From NCBI GenBank assembly GCA_905147135.1, contig LR990041.1:186001-250000 (forward strand): a stretch of 64,000 nt of DNA. Reading direction: 5' to 3'. Each line of letters opens with the position of its first letter. The first letter of the stretch is position 1. Source of the stretch: Blastobasis lacticolella (Eukaryota > Arthropoda > Insecta > Lepidoptera > Blastobasidae). A program made the translations under genes and the position numbers. Positions 1 through 11,215 of the stretch are shown one piece after another. The notes below the pieces were generated by a model. The model saw only the letters and a list, made by a program, of their open reading frames with translations, was not told where the DNA came from and searched no databases.

Positions 1-518
1 GCAGTGGGCTACACATCAGCAAAGTATTCAACGTCGGCTCGGTCTCGGTCCCAGGGCGTATTACCATGCGTGCTGATATGAGCCTAGTTAATATTGATAC
101 CCGCAGTGAGTGTCAGATATTCACAATCAATCCGACGCACTTTACATGGACTAGTTTTTGCTCACACTGATTTATTGCAGCATTCCGCCTCACCATAATG
201 TTTGTGCATGGGTAAGAGGAATTAATTTTGTCAGCAAGTAAACGCGGTACTTGGAAGTACGGTACTTGCTTCGCTTTGCTCTGCTGAATGCCTAGCCTAC
301 CTACTTACTTACCTTACTTAATTCAATTAATCTTGGTCAATCAATGATCCGACTTGTACCTACTTGTTTCGTTTTAGACACGTTTACTGTACATGCAAAC
401 CTACTCTATTATATATTTGTTAGGTGTCGTAGGATAACCTTACAAACTTATTCTTTACCAACCGTACATCCATAGTTTTGGACTTGATATTTTATATGGA
501 ACAAACACAACCCATCTA
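1..518. other. Gene-free stretch, nothing recognised
   Basis: No coding frame or repeat family that recurs in the window was seen here. There is only a short CTTAC-rich simple stretch near 297-320. Confidence 0.5.
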
Positions 519-740
519 AGTCTCCTCTTACGGTGAAGGGAAAACATCGTGAAGAAACCTGCACATTTAGGTGACTGAATATGTAACTATGATCCAATTT
601 GGTCGGGTTTCCCTGGTAGCGGAGTCCCAGAGCTCAGGTGGCAGTCACTCCACTATAATTATCTGTGAAATCCTGGTCAATACGAACCCCGGGTGCACGA
701 GAGCAACTGGGACATTACGCCAACATGACAACCTACCTAA
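519..740 (+). mobile_element. SINE family A, 5'-truncated copy
   Basis: This carries the family A body: a 'cttacggtgaagggaaaac' start, 'cctgcacatttaggtgactg', 'gatccaatttggtc', then a tail ending near 'acgccaacatgac'. It aligns by eye with the full copy at 51836-52186 but lacks the tRNA-like head. A 64-codon open frame overlapping it is a by-product of the repeat, not a gene. Confidence 0.85.
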
Positions 741-1330
741 GTCGCGGAGTCGGCTAATCAAATAAATCTAAAATAAACCTTATAGTTATATAGCATTCCG
801 TCGTTTTTTTTAATTAGGAAATTCTTTAGTTAGGACAGTCACTCAACGAATCAGCTGACCACCTGACCATAGAAATAACTGGACAATATTAAAAATGTAT
901 TCCTACTAATCCACAGATACTATGACAAAAAGCAGGGTTCTCTAGTCAGTGGCCGTCCCGTTACGCTGTCGCTGCGCGGGGCTGCGCCGGCGCCGGCGCC
1001 GCGCGGTATGCGCGTGCAAAAACCCGCCGATAGCCGATAGATCGCATCACATATCATAGAATACGTCGCCTCCGTGCTGCGTTCTTGTTAGATCAATGGC
1101 CAGCTCGATGGCTACTTATTGCCAATGGCGTGCATTTCTACGGAAATATGGGTTCTCCAGAAATGGCAGTCGGTATTATGTTACTCATAAATCACATCAG
1201 TCCACTGTACTAGAGCCTCCACTACATAACTAAAGGGCTTTATCGTAATCACCATGCTTGTCAGATTGGTGATCGCCATTCCATGTTATTCTTGTTTCGA
1301 CTACAGAGCAATGAGTGGCTTTTTTATGCT
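741..1330. other. Gene-free stretch with a small GC-rich patch
   Basis: The only distinctive part is 955-1020, a GC-rich patch with 'cgccggcgccggcgcc'-type sequence. No coding similarity and no recurrent repeat were seen. Confidence 0.4.
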
Positions 1331-1334
1331 TCAC

Positions 1335-1440
1335 TGTAAGCAACGAGCAGTAAACCTGATGGGAAGTGGTAACCGTCGCCCATAACATCTACGATTCATA
1401 CATATAGGCAGTGTAGGTCAAACGTGTAACCACCGGTTGG
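1335..1440 (+). repeat. Interspersed repeat family Y, fragment
   Basis: The motifs 'cgagcag', 'cctgatgggaagtgg' and 'cgcccataacatctacgat' recur at 16475, 21690 and 55505. Lepidopteran genomes carry many such non-coding dispersed repeats. The mobilising family cannot be told from sequence alone. Confidence 0.55.
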
Positions 1441-1493
1441 TACAGAACCCTAAATGTGCGAAGTCCGAGACTAGGCCTGTTTTTTTAAAGAGA

Positions 1494-1660
1494 TACGGTC
1501 AAGGAATGGAACGCATTATCCGCGAGTGTTCCCTGGCCTAGGCCTAGGCCTTCAAGGCCACAGTAAATAGGCTGTTCCTAGACAGGCATGCTCCATCATC
1601 GTCCGCATCGTCACTTACCACCAGATATGCTGGCGGTCACATGCCTAGCTTGTCAAATAA
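1494..1660 (+). mobile_element. LINE (jockey/CR1-like) C-terminal fragment
   Basis: The reading 'KEWNALSASV' followed further on by 'FLDRHAPSS' matches the better copy at 50388-50525. This is the C-terminal tail common in lepidopteran non-LTR retrotransposon ORF2 proteins (W-N-x-L-P...F-K...). An internal 'cctaggcctaggcc' stutter and frameshifts show that it is dead. Confidence 0.65.
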
Positions 1661-1730
1661 AAAAAAGGTCCTGCAAAGCTTATAAAATGTAATAAGAATA
1701 TGAGTCTGTGAAACTTGAAATAAATGATAT

Positions 1731-1754
1731 TTAATTTAATTTAATTTAATTTAA
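1731..1754. repeat. (TTAAT)n simple repeat
   Basis: Almost five perfect TTAAT units directly follow 'aaatgatat'. It is probably an expanded A/T-rich tail. Confidence 0.9.
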
Positions 1755-1799
1755 AAGCTGATGTCGCCGACATCGCCGACGCCTAGCGCCGCCACTGCA

Positions 1800-1990
1800 T
1801 ATCTATAGGTTGCAGGCAGCATAACTGCAGAACCGCGGATGCATTGTCACTGTGAGGTCTAATATCAAATGCATCATTTCTGTAATTACGCTGGCTACCT
1901 TATCCTTCAAACCAGAACACAAACAATGCAAGCATTGTGGCTTGGCAGCAGGAATAGATGAGGCACTCACCCAGGCGTTGTTACTTGGTA
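1800..1990 (+). repeat. Interspersed repeat family Y, main part
   Basis: This shares 'ccttatccttcaaaccagaa', 'aatgcaagcattgtggcttg' and 'cactcacccaggcg' with the copies at 8030-8235 and 11095-11215. It is non-coding. The mobilising machinery is unknown. Confidence 0.65.
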
Positions 1991-2389
1991 AAATTGCGGT
2001 GAAATATATAATAGCTGGTTAAAGTATTAGAAAGGAAAGATTGCTAGATAGTGTCAAATTAGAGAAAAGTCCTTAACTAGATCTTCATTTCCCGAGTGGC
2101 GTAACTTTGTCGCAAACCAATTTTCCATCGATGTAAACAAACAACGAATCACACAGAAAAATGTGTCAATCCGTAAAAATAAAAGACAAATGTGTTATTT
2201 AAAAGACAGTCACTTAGTGATGATCCCTGACATCTATGTATAGGTATGTATGGGCACCAATCCGTTCGGTTCAATCCGTTCAGTCCAAACTGCGACAGTT
2301 TAAAATGATATTATCGGCCTCCTCATTTTATTGTAATCTAGCTAAACTCTCTCTCTTCCCTGCTTTTCTTTTTCTTTCTTCGTTTTTGA
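1991..2389. other. Gene-free stretch, nothing recognised
   Basis: AT-rich sequence without recurrent repeats. The 85-codon frame that begins at 2236 has no recognisable composition and runs into a LINE tail. Confidence 0.4.
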
Positions 2390-2437
2390 CGATTGAAAGA
2401 GATTTTTTTTCCCTACACAATAAAGAAATTTTGACTT
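2390..2437 (+). mobile_element. LINE 3' tail with polyadenylation signal
   Basis: 'gattgaaagagat' followed by 'aataaagaaattttgact' is shared with 44172-44217 ('gattgaaagagat', 'aataaagacattttgaa'). It looks like the 3' end of a non-LTR element including its AATAAA signal. Confidence 0.55.
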
Positions 2438-2560
2438 TGACTCTGAGTAGGGCGAATTCTAAGCTAAGAAGCAGAAAAAGCTTTACCCCGTAATCTTAGG
2501 CGCCGTGGCCGACCCTACTCCAACAATGAATGGAGGTAGTCAGCATATCGACCTACAATA

Positions 2561-2628
2561 AACCAATATAAGATGAGCTAGCGTCTCTATAGACGCGCTT
2601 AGCAATATTAGCTCAATTTATACTGGTT
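2561..2628. repeat. 68-nt palindromic mini-repeat, copy 1
   Basis: Outer arms 2561-2580 (aaccaatataagatgagcta) and 2609-2628 are inverted with few mismatches, and an inner perfect hairpin gcgtct-ctat-agacgc lies at 2581-2596. A second copy is at 21319-21387. This may be a tiny MITE or a foldback unit. It encodes no protein. Confidence 0.8.
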
Positions 2629-2679
2629 ATATCAGTACTCCTTTTATACAGTACAAAGTATAAAAATGTCATTGAACAC

Positions 2680-2832
2680 CACCGGCGCGCGCGCAGCCAT
2701 CCCGTTCGCGGAAGCCCGCTGGGAACCGCCGCAATTACATCCCGGCTGCGTTTTTCTACCAGCCTATGAAAATGTATGGACGTGTATGAACGCCACGCCG
2801 GGCGGCGCCGGCCGCGTACTCGGCGCCACCTT
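2680..2832. other. GC-rich island
   Basis: Locally GC-rich sequence in AT-rich surroundings, with 'ggcgcgcgcgcagcc' and 'gccgggcggcgccggccgcg'. No convincing coding frame was seen, and it does not recur elsewhere in the window. Confidence 0.4.
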
Positions 2833-2841
2833 TGGCTGATC

Positions 2842-3172
2842 ATGTTACTGATACAGGTTGTTGAATGTGCGGAATGATATCCGTGGCAGCCTTGACGTGA
2901 GGGATATCTCGGATAAGTTCGATAAGGCTCGCCTGCGCTGGTTTGGTCACGTGTTGCGTAAGCCCCAGGGATACGTGGTACATAGGTGACAGAACAGTAT
3001 AAGGAAAGAGGCCCCGTGGGCAACCCAAGAAGCTATGGATTGACATGACTGAGTCGGATAACGACGTGATGCCAAAGACCGGGCGAAGTGGAGAAGAATG
3101 AGTAGGAATATGCACCCTGGCAGTAGCCGGGTAAGCGCTAGGACAATGATGATGTTACTGATACAGGCTGTT
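2842..3172 (+). mobile_element. RTE-like LINE 3' end with target-site duplication
   Basis: The insert 2863-3151 reads as the C-terminus of a non-LTR ORF ('RNDIRGSLDVRDI', 'LRWFGHVLRKPQGYV'), then stops and frameshifts, then the usual 'RAKWRR' and (GAT)n-type tail. It is flanked by a 21-bp direct repeat (2842-2862 and 3152-3172, core tgttactgatacagg, one mismatch). That is a textbook target-primed insertion. It is 5'-truncated and inactive. Confidence 0.85.
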
Positions 3173-3699
3173 TTGAAGTCGAAAGTCTCTTTTAGCTAGA
3201 GAATCGCGAAGTAAGAAGCCCAGGTGGCACCAAAAATCACTTGTTTCGTGAAGATAAATAAGATAGCTATGGTTGTATGTAAGGAGTGTGTTATAATTCT
3301 TCGGAGAAAAGTACCTATGAAATATTTCTGTCAACCCGAATGTAAACAAAACTTTTTTGCAGTATCAAAAAGTCTAGATCGTCGCCGTTCAACCGTTCCT
3401 TTACCATTTCACACTAAACACCAAAACAGCCACGCTACACCCGAGAATATCATAATCATCAGATGAGTCACGGTGCGCGGTCCCGGCCGCGATTATAGCG
3501 TTATTTCGGGCAATCTCAGCTCACCGGCTCCCGATCAATCACGGCTCCACATTCAAATCACTATAATTATCTAAACGATAGTATGCAACAACTGCGTTGC
3601 GGCTGGGTAGTATTTCCCCCTTACAAATGAACAAATCTGTATTTACATCCACACACATCGCTATTAAAGAAGACATTACACGGCAGTGACGTCCAAATA
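3173..3699. other. Gene-free stretch, nothing recognised
   Basis: No recurrent repeat and no recognisable coding frame. The short overlapping frames on both strands have no protein-family features. Confidence 0.4.
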
Positions 3700-3985
3700 C
3701 GCTTTGACGCCTCCATGTAATAGAGACGCGTGTGGAATGGATGGCGATATCCAGGAGGAGGTAACGCATTTTTAATGGCCGCCGCGGGCAGCGCCGCTAC
3801 TTCTATTAATGGAGGTGTTCCCGAATTTAACTATCGTGTTTGCGTCGATAATTGTTATAAATTAACGTTAATGCGCCGCCGCCGCGTTTGGCGGTGCGGG
3901 CCGGACGGGCGCGCTCCGGCGGCGTCTACAGCCCGCGGCCAGGCATTAGGCGCAGACGTTACTGTTTACCTTTGTGCCTGGTGAG
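3700..3985. promoter_or_regulatory. GC-rich unique island, candidate regulatory element
   Basis: This repeat-free block combines GC-rich parts ('gccgccgcgggcagcgccgc', 'gcgccgccgccgcg') with AT-rich homeodomain-type cores (tttaatgg, attaatgg, aattaacgttaat). That mixture is typical of insect conserved non-coding elements. An 84-codon frame crosses it but shows no domain. The function is inferred only. Confidence 0.3.
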
Positions 3986-5291
3986 AGAACACAGATTTCT
4001 TGTAGAGCACACCTAGAATACAGGTGGCTCTAGGTAAACATACTACAAACTAACTTGTTGGATAAATATGTAGACTTGATTTTCCGAAAAGAAACAAGCA
4101 GAAATTAATTTTCACAGACTGCAGTGCATCTGCGACCCACGAGTGTTGCGGGAGTGGTTGGACGGCGACGATTTTATCATTGGTCAGTCATTTTGCCGAG
4201 TTTTTGGTGGAACTGACCTGAGGTAAACGATGAAAAGAGATTCGAGGATGTGCATGATATGTTAATTACCATCATTGTTATCCTGCCCCTTTCCCAACTT
4301 AATTTAATCTATCCGGTTGTCAACTGTAGGATATTTTGCGTCGTCAGGTCTCTCTCTAAAGTGTACCACCCAGAGGCTCGAGGTGCTTTTGCTCGTTGCT
4401 TGGTGCTGTTGTTGAGCACTGTGTTCACGGAGTTATTTTCGTCCCTCCTCATCACAAAATTAAAGAAAGTATACTAATAGTAAAATATTCGAACAGTACG
4501 AACAGGGAGGGAGGAGGGAGAGGAGGCAGCGGTTGATTGATAGCAGAACAGTTTAGAGCAGGCCTCGGGCGTCCGTCCAAACGACCGCAGTCCGGCACCC
4601 TTCAAATGAATAGGGAAAATATGTCTGTTTAACTCTCTATTTATTAATAGGTTGGTGTCCATTATGATTATATTATAATAATCGTTCCAGCCGCAAGAGC
4701 TTCCCTGTGGTCAAGGCCCCTTCCCGAGATTCTATACAAGTCTTCGTTCTAATAGTCCTTAAATAAATAACGCAATTATTTGCGTTATTAATTGTGCCAC
4801 AGTTATCGTAAGTGTTTACTGGGTTAGCAGGGGATGATAGTTATTACCGAATCTACAATTATAACTGAGTAACAAATGGAAATCAAATATCACCTATCGA
4901 GTTGAATAACACTCATAGTCATATTGTCAAAGATTCCTAAACGCCGGCGCCTTTTAATGTGGCGGTTTGTCCAGATAATAGGCCTTTACTATGCAATAAT
5001 TACATTAATTATGAGCGCGACATATATCTGGTTATACATAAAGAAGACGGGATTGACAATGTAGCCGATCCTTGGCTGCGCAGGCGGCGGTTTTTGCGCG
5101 TCGGCATGCAAACGCGCCGCACGCCCGCTCCGAATGCCCCGACGCGGTTTTTCCGACGACTGTGTTCTGAATAAATAAAATATTCATATCGTTGCTTTGC
5201 TTATCTATATATGCAAACGGCGTGGACATTCTCGCACGCAAAAAATAAAAAATGCAGTCCATTTCATTTGTCTTCTTCGTTGCTTCGTGGT
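3986..5291. other. Gene-free stretch with a purine run and a hairpin
   Basis: It contains a purine-rich run at 4500-4530 (gggagggaggagggagagga) and a perfect 10-bp hairpin at 4766-4789 (aataacgcaa/ttgcgttatt). A GC-rich patch lies at 5070-5160. No coding similarity was seen. Confidence 0.45.
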
Positions 5292-5338
5292 CTCATCTCG
5301 ATATGTACATAAAACATACGATTACGTATCGAGATGAG
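5292..5338. repeat. Hairpin, 16-bp arms
   Basis: ctcatctcgatatgta (5292-5307) is inverted at 5323-5338 with one mismatch around a 15-nt AT-rich loop. It could be a very short foldback element or a chance hairpin. Confidence 0.7.
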
Positions 5339-5874
5339 TTTCTATTATATATTTGTGCTTTTTCAACCTCAGCCATTTGCAGTTCTTTGCTGGAAATTCA
5401 TACATATATACGTAAATCACATGACGTCTTTTTCTATGGTGGTCAACCTTTTCAACCAACCAACTCAACGTTCCTTTCTCTTTCTTGCTGAACATAAGAC
5501 TCCTCCAAGGCACGCCATAGTTTAAAGAAATTATCGTACCCCTTAAATTATTATATGTGACTGCTCACTCGGTCACAAATCGAAACTATCTGCTGTGCGA
5601 AATATAACCATGTGTCTAGGCGGATTCCTCGGGCTTCAAGATCCGACCAATATATTAAAATGCCCAGAAAATGCACGGTGGCACCTAAACAAGTTTCCAC
5701 TTCAATGTCACGACGTTTAGTTTCTCGTTACATTTCAAATTTACGAGTTTACGTGACGATCGATTGGAGTGCAGTGATTTGAAGTCAGTGCAGTGAGGCC
5801 CAGAACAGACGACGTCACTTAAACTACAAATGTATGTTATACTTTTACATTATATTAAATCAAAATAACATTCG
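5339..5874. other. Gene-free stretch, nothing recognised
   Basis: No repeat family seen elsewhere in the window and no coding similarity. A gacgtcac half-palindrome sits near 5811. Confidence 0.35.
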
Positions 5875-5930
5875 GTAGACAAACAGACAAGCGGGCCACC
5901 TGATGGGCCAATTGTAGGGTTACATTGACG
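5875..5930 (+). repeat. Dispersed repeat family W, fragment
   Basis: 'agacaaacagacaagcggg' then 'ccacctgatggg' is the start of the common lepidopteran dispersed repeat, also present at 43225 and in its longest form at 62190-62560. Confidence 0.6.
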
Positions 5931-6384
5931 AAGAAACTTTTGGACCAACCCTACACCTAGTCTTTTTAGATAGCCTACCTAGTAAGATAAGGGCAGAAAA
6001 ATTACAGTGATGATGATGATTGTTCTAGTGTGAGTATCAACCCGTACGTGTCTTTAATTTCAAACGCACACTCTGTTAAATAAAGCAATTCTATTTTATA
6101 CTCTGAAAGGAAAAGGTGATTAATGATCACCGTCCTCCAGACACCCTTAGGCAGTCACAGATTGGCGAGCTTTGAGGAGGGTGTAGGCCTGTATCTTGAA
6201 GTTTCCAACGCTATGTAATCGGTATGGATGAACTAATATTGCTGCAGGAATATCAAGCCCTAACGTGGTTCTGGTCGCAAGCAGCAGAAAATTTCCCCAA
6301 AATCGTACGTGAGTCTCTAGTCAAGCGCCACATCTCAGCAGCGTTATTTAAGTTGCATCGTCTGCACGCGGCCTAAGCAGGCTC

Positions 6385-6480
6385 GATTACCAGTGTTACC
6401 ATGAGAACCTGCCGCCGTGTGACGTCACGCGGCTCATAATCAAGTGCGTGCGCCGAGCTGCCATCTCCGTTTGAGTGGCG
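6385..6480. promoter_or_regulatory. Candidate regulatory site cluster with a perfect CRE
   Basis: TGACGTCA at 6420-6427 is a perfect CREB/ATF palindrome inside a moderately GC-rich, non-repeat block that also carries 'gctgccatct', a YY1/Pho-like core. The sites are seen directly. Any regulatory role is inference. Confidence 0.3.
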
Positions 6481-6817
6481 AACGCTGAATTAGAAACAAC
6501 AGGGCTAGATTGTGCTGTACGGTCGAAATTTAGAAAGCGCTGAGTTTAGAAAATCTTTTCAAAAAAGGGTTTTCTGTTTGGTCTGTGTTAGTATCACATC
6601 ATTATCAGCTACAAGAAACAGCCAACTGTAGCCGGTTTCCCTCGAAGACATTAATGAACTTATAAAACCCTTGAGTGGGTGTGGTACAAAAACACGGCCA
6701 ATTTAGCTTTACTTTGGTCATCATTGGCTTTGATAACCTTGCTTTGGTGACATATTGGACGAAGAGCCCAAAAACCGCACGAATCGCTTGGTTTGACCTT
6801 CTGAATTCTTACGACTA

Positions 6818-6945
6818 AGGAATGGAACGCTATTCCTGGAAATGTATCTATTCTCCGAATAGTATAACCTGGGCTAGGAATAGGCTGTTTTCAGACAGGC
6901 TTGCTTAGGTGAGATGGCGGCCAAATTTTATTTGTGAGGTAGCAG
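6818..6945 (+). mobile_element. LINE (jockey/CR1-like) C-terminal fragment, degraded
   Basis: It starts 'aaggaatggaacgctattcc' (reads KEWNAIP), has 'aggctgttttcagacaggc' and ends 'gtgagatggcggccaaat'. This is the same order of motifs as in 50388-50545, with internal deletions and stops. Confidence 0.6.
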
Positions 6946-7104
6946 CTGTTACATTAAGATACCTACATCACTAATAAAAAAAACTACCCCCGAATGTCTT
7001 CGTAGGCGACACTATCAGGTGGCCGACCTTTAGCAATTCAGCGGTCCCATAAGCCGCTAGTTCCATCCCGAAAGCGCTACCATAAAACCTGTGGTGAAGC
7101 TCCA

Positions 7105-7270
7105 GTGTTCATGCGTCGGCGGTCCCACGCGGCGGGCACGTAGCGCGCAAAAAGCCACGGGGGCGCGGGGGCGGCGGGTTGCGGGGCGGCTTGCATACTG
7201 ATGCCGCGTAATTGTCGCCGCAAAAACGCACCGAGATGTAGGAAATGCCGCGGCGCGCGCGATCCCGGGT
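7105..7270. other. GC-rich island with G-runs
   Basis: Contains 'gggggcgcgggggcggcggg' followed by further G-runs, which fits a G-quadruplex pattern on the plus strand. Non-repeat. The 97-codon antisense frame here has no domain. Confidence 0.4.
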
Positions 7271-8029
7271 CACAGTGTGAGGGAGAAGCAGTGGACGGTG
7301 TCCCTGAAGTGGGTTGTTCGAAGACTAAGGGTCGTTTCATCGTACGAAATAATTGAAGACATAGGTACACGTACGCAGCGGTTTTCCTGCTGTTGCTGCA
7401 ACGATGGATTCGAGAGATCTGGATGCACCCTAAAATGTATTTATAATCGGGTCAGGCCATCACTAATTCCAGATCGTGACTTTTCAGGATCTACAGCGCC
7501 GGCCCAAAGGCACTGAATTTTGGCATTCAGGCTGCCAGGTTTCATTCATCACCACAATGTCTATTTATAACCACTTGTCCATTCACTAATTTAGTACCTA
7601 AACAGAGTTACGTCTTGGTCTAAATCTATAGTGTCAGCTAAATGAGAGCCCATATAGACGTTAGATGTCAACTCAACCTAATAAAAATTGAAACCGTAGT
7701 ACAATCTCCACGTAACTATTCGAACACTCACGCACGACAGATACATAGCACTCCAAGGTCCATCGCGGCGATTTATTTCAGTCGTTTGTGTAAAGACATT
7801 CCACTGCCCCTTCGGTGTACTGTGGGCCACAACGTAGGAAATGCCGCAACTCCCGCGCAGCCTCGCCGCGGGATCGCTGTCGCTCGTGGACTGCCCTCAC
7901 GATAATTGCGTACAATTAGCTTAGCTTGGAGCTTTTCACACATTGCTTTGGTTTTCTCATAAACAGGCAATGTCAAGAATAAACTTTTAGAGCATCCCAT
8001 TCAGTTTAGGTATAGGTTTTCTTAATGCT
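7271..8029. other. Gene-free stretch, nothing recognised
   Basis: A short GC-rich patch occurs at 7830-7895 (complement of an 'ATAIPRRGCAGVAA' frame), without family similarity. No recurrent repeats were seen. Confidence 0.35.
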
Positions 8030-8235
8030 ACGCAGTGACAAACGAGCAGAGAGCCCACTGATAGTAAGCGTTAACCTTGCCTTGTCACCGTGAGGACTAG
8101 GATTCCTGTAACAACACTGGCTATATTATCCTTCAAACCAGACCACATCAATGCAAGCATTGTGGCTTGGCACAGGCTTCAGAAAATAGCTGCAGCGGTG
8201 GTAGTAGACCCAGGCGGACTCCACAGGCTTGACAG
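8030..8235 (+). repeat. Interspersed repeat family Y copy
   Basis: 'gtgacaaacgagcagagagc', then 'tatccttcaaaccagac', 'aatgcaagcattgtggcttg' and 'acccaggcggactccacagg' are in the same order as at 1335-1990. It is the most complete Y copy in the window. Confidence 0.7.
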
Positions 8236-8237
8236 AG

Positions 8238-8385
8238 TCCTTATATCTTATGTGGCCGTTTGGTGTTCGGCAGAGTAGAATAGCACTAACACTCATTGGT
8301 GTCATCGTACAAGGCTATTAATGTTTTCAAGGTAAAAGATCTGGAATCCCCGTAGGCTGTAAAATGGGTTACAGCTACTCGATGA
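8238..8385 (+). mobile_element. Family Z retroposon fragment
   Basis: 'tttggtgttcggcagagtag', 'aatagcactaacactc' and 'gtacaaggctattaatgttt' match the first half of the complete copy at 36913-37168. It lacks the 3' half and the GATGATG end. Confidence 0.7.
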
Positions 8386-9589
8386 TAGAAAGCAGATGCC
8401 CCGATTCAAATCTTCCGCGACGCTTATGTCCTTATGACACCATGCTATATTTTTTTAACCTCGGAACAAAACATAAGCGATTTATATTTTGCCTGTTAAG
8501 ATCCTCATGGAGCTACCTAAGTTATATTGTTAACCTTTACGCATGCTTGGCCGCGCCACTGCGCCGACACGCGAGCCGAACCCGCGTAACACCAGTAACA
8601 ACGTCGGGAGTCCGTGGCTAATTGCGAGTCGCAGCCGGCGAGGCTGTTTTTGCAAATTCTTGTCGCGGACGTCATGTTTCACGCGGACAACCTAATCCGT
8701 CCGACATAATTATTATGTAATCTTACACTTTTTATACCACGATATTGCAGAAACGTTACTGATGCCGTTGTTTGCGATGCTCGCCGATCTTGCGTCCATA
8801 AAACGAAACACTTTTCACTACTTTTTTAAGAATACCATGCTGTATTACCAGTGAAACGCAAGATAAGTTCAGCTTATTCTTACATACTTACACTTTAACC
8901 CGTAACTTTGTCGCATGAACCGGGTTCCGGTTTCTCCATTCATTTTTCATACAGTATTCCCGTCGCGTTGTCACCGTTTCGTTGCCACCCATTGGGAATT
9001 CTCAAAAATATATCCATTACAAATACTTACGTCACAATACTTACCTACCTGCGAGCGCAATTTCAGCTCGACCCGTCCAGCAGTTTGAACTGGTCCGTCA
9101 CTGTGATGGTGATTGAGCTGCGTAACCCTCTCCCATACACGCTCGGGTATCAGGTCACATATCGACTTCAGGACTTCGTAAGATCGGATTTATCAATTTA
9201 CTTTTCGTCACTTAGGACTCGGGACTTCGTAAGTCATCACTTTTAACTCGTCACGACATTGTGAGCAGGCAGTCCAGCAATGAACTGTTGATGTACATCA
9301 AGTACCTACGTGCACTATAGCACTCATGTGTCTCTTTATTACTGCCCCAATTGTAAAGGAAAAATCATTCCACAAAAATAGGTCGTGGGAAATATTTGTT
9401 TCATCTTTACAGCTGGTTATCAAAATTAATCTAGCTATAAGGAACGAAGATATATATGAGATAGTAGGTTCGCGCGTCGAGTTCAGTTCCATTTAATACG
9501 AAAATATAGGGAAAAATAAAAGAAATTACACTAGGTGCTAGTGGTTATACTTTTCAACGCTATTTGTTAGTAATTTATGAAACGTAGTC
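8386..9589. other. Gene-free stretch, nothing recognised
   Basis: A GC-rich patch occurs at 8545-8690. 'gacttcgtaag' occurs twice, at about 9172 and 9222, in a loose local repeat. The 112-codon frame beginning at 8908 has no recognisable domain. Confidence 0.35.
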
Positions 9590-9775
9590 TGCTAGCGCTA
9601 GGTCGCGGAGTCGCGGGGCGGCGCGGGCGCTGATAATCTAGTTAAATATATTTATTGCGGGCACGCCGCCGCGCGATCGGGCCGCGCCGAGGATAAACCC
9701 GTCATCTGATGAAATATAGCGAACGGTGCGCCCGCGCAGCGGTCACAGCGCGCCGCGGATGGGTGGCGCAGGAAC
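9590..9775. promoter_or_regulatory. GC-rich unique island, candidate regulatory element
   Basis: GC-rich blocks alternate with preserved AT words (gataatctag, tatatttattg, catctgatgaaatat). No coding frame and no recurrence in the window. It looks like a conserved non-coding element, but conservation cannot be tested here. Confidence 0.3.
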
Positions 9776-10364
9776 ACCCATTACATTTTATGCTCGCGAG
9801 CAAACTTCTCGGGAATCTAATGCGCATGATAAACTAGATGTTTGTTGTATAGTTAGTAAACGTCTGAAGCCATGAGAATATATAATTCTTGGGGGAAAGA
9901 CAAATTAATATCGTCACTTAGCAAATTCAGCGCTAAGTAGAGTGTATTTGAAATTTGATAAGTGTTGTGAAGGCTCGGAAAGACGTAGACAAATGGACGA
10001 CGCAGCCCTGCGTCTGATGTGCAACTGAAGAAGTATTCATCGGTCATATCACTGTGATCTTACCTAGACAATTCCATACAATCCATACTTTCGCAAAGTC
10101 ATTTATGTGTCACATCTCACATCATTATCATAATGTTGCCAGGATCCGCTTTTCTAATTGGAAACAAGGATTCCTACCAAAATCTTTCATTTAAAATTTG
10201 CATATACCATGTGACCACGACCATGTGTACAACACGTTAGGGATAAGCCAATTCGCCAGAGCCTCGTCCGTCTGTCATCCCATCTCACTTGAGCACTCTT
10301 ATAAAATTAGGATGGACCTGTTAGACTGGATTGCGAAAATTATTCAAATTTGCGTCGGTTCGAG
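9776..10364. other. Gene-free stretch, nothing recognised
   Basis: No repeats shared with the rest of the window. The short frames carry no domain. Confidence 0.35.
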
Positions 10365-10490
10365 GGGCCAGCGCAACGGGGGGAGCAGGGAAGGGGGGAT
10401 GGGTGCGCGGCCTCGCCGGCGGGTGTGGGTCAGCCGGTATCTGATGGCTGGCGCACGCGCACGGTGATTTACGCCGGCGCGCGCAGGAAG
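10365..10490. other. GC-rich island with G-quadruplex motif
   Basis: Four G-runs at 10378-10403 (the pattern gggggg..ggg..gggggg..ggg with short loops) fit the standard quadruplex pattern on the plus strand. A GC-rich 'ggcgcacgcgcacgg' block follows. Confidence 0.5.
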
Positions 10491-11084
10491 TCTCGGCAAA
10501 CAACGCCTCCGAGCCGCTACTAAAGCGAACGACCCCTCGTTGTTACTCGCTTGTGTTGGACTAGTGACAAGACAGTGTTTTGGTTATAGTACTTTAAGGA
10601 ATCATAGGTAACTGTCCCTACCGAAACTACGAGATAATACTAATGAATGCATCTAACCTTTAAAACATCAAGCGCGCAGAGCCTAGCAGTGTCATCCTCC
10701 TTTACAATGCCTTATGGCTTGCAGCACGTTGTAAGATGTAATACGTAGTATATAACATAACAACAAGTAGGTACTGCAGAAATTTAAGAATCCACTAGGT
10801 TCATCAAGCCAAACAGGTTGTAGGTAGACAGAACTATACTTGCGTACTTACGAAACAAAGTATAAACGAAATTCAGTTTTCTGTTGTGCTGCAGACATGT
10901 TTTAATACTAGGTTGATCTTCATCGTTTATCTTAAACTTGATCGACTCGCCTCTTGAACTGTCCTCTGCTGGACTTGAGCTTCCTCAACATCCATGGAGG
11001 GTCTTGCTATAATTTCCAGGCTTGGCTATGTGTGCGTGTGACCGTGTATGTACACCGAGCATGGCGTAGTTTTACGGCGTCAGC
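10491..11084. other. Gene-free stretch, nothing recognised
   Basis: No recognisable coding or repeat structure. Confidence 0.35.
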
Positions 11085-11215
11085 ATATTCTGTCATTATT
11101 TCTTAATTACTCTGAGATAGCATTGTTGCTTGGCGGCAGAAATAGATAAGGTTGTACTCACCCAGACGGACTCCTCAGGTCTGACATAGTCCTACCACCA
11201 GATAGATCTAGTCAA
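11085..11215 (+). repeat. Interspersed repeat family Y fragment
   Basis: 'gcattgttgcttggcggcag', 'aaatagataaggttgtact' and 'cacccagacggactcctcag' match the 3' part of the copies at 1870-1990 and 8150-8235. Confidence 0.6.
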
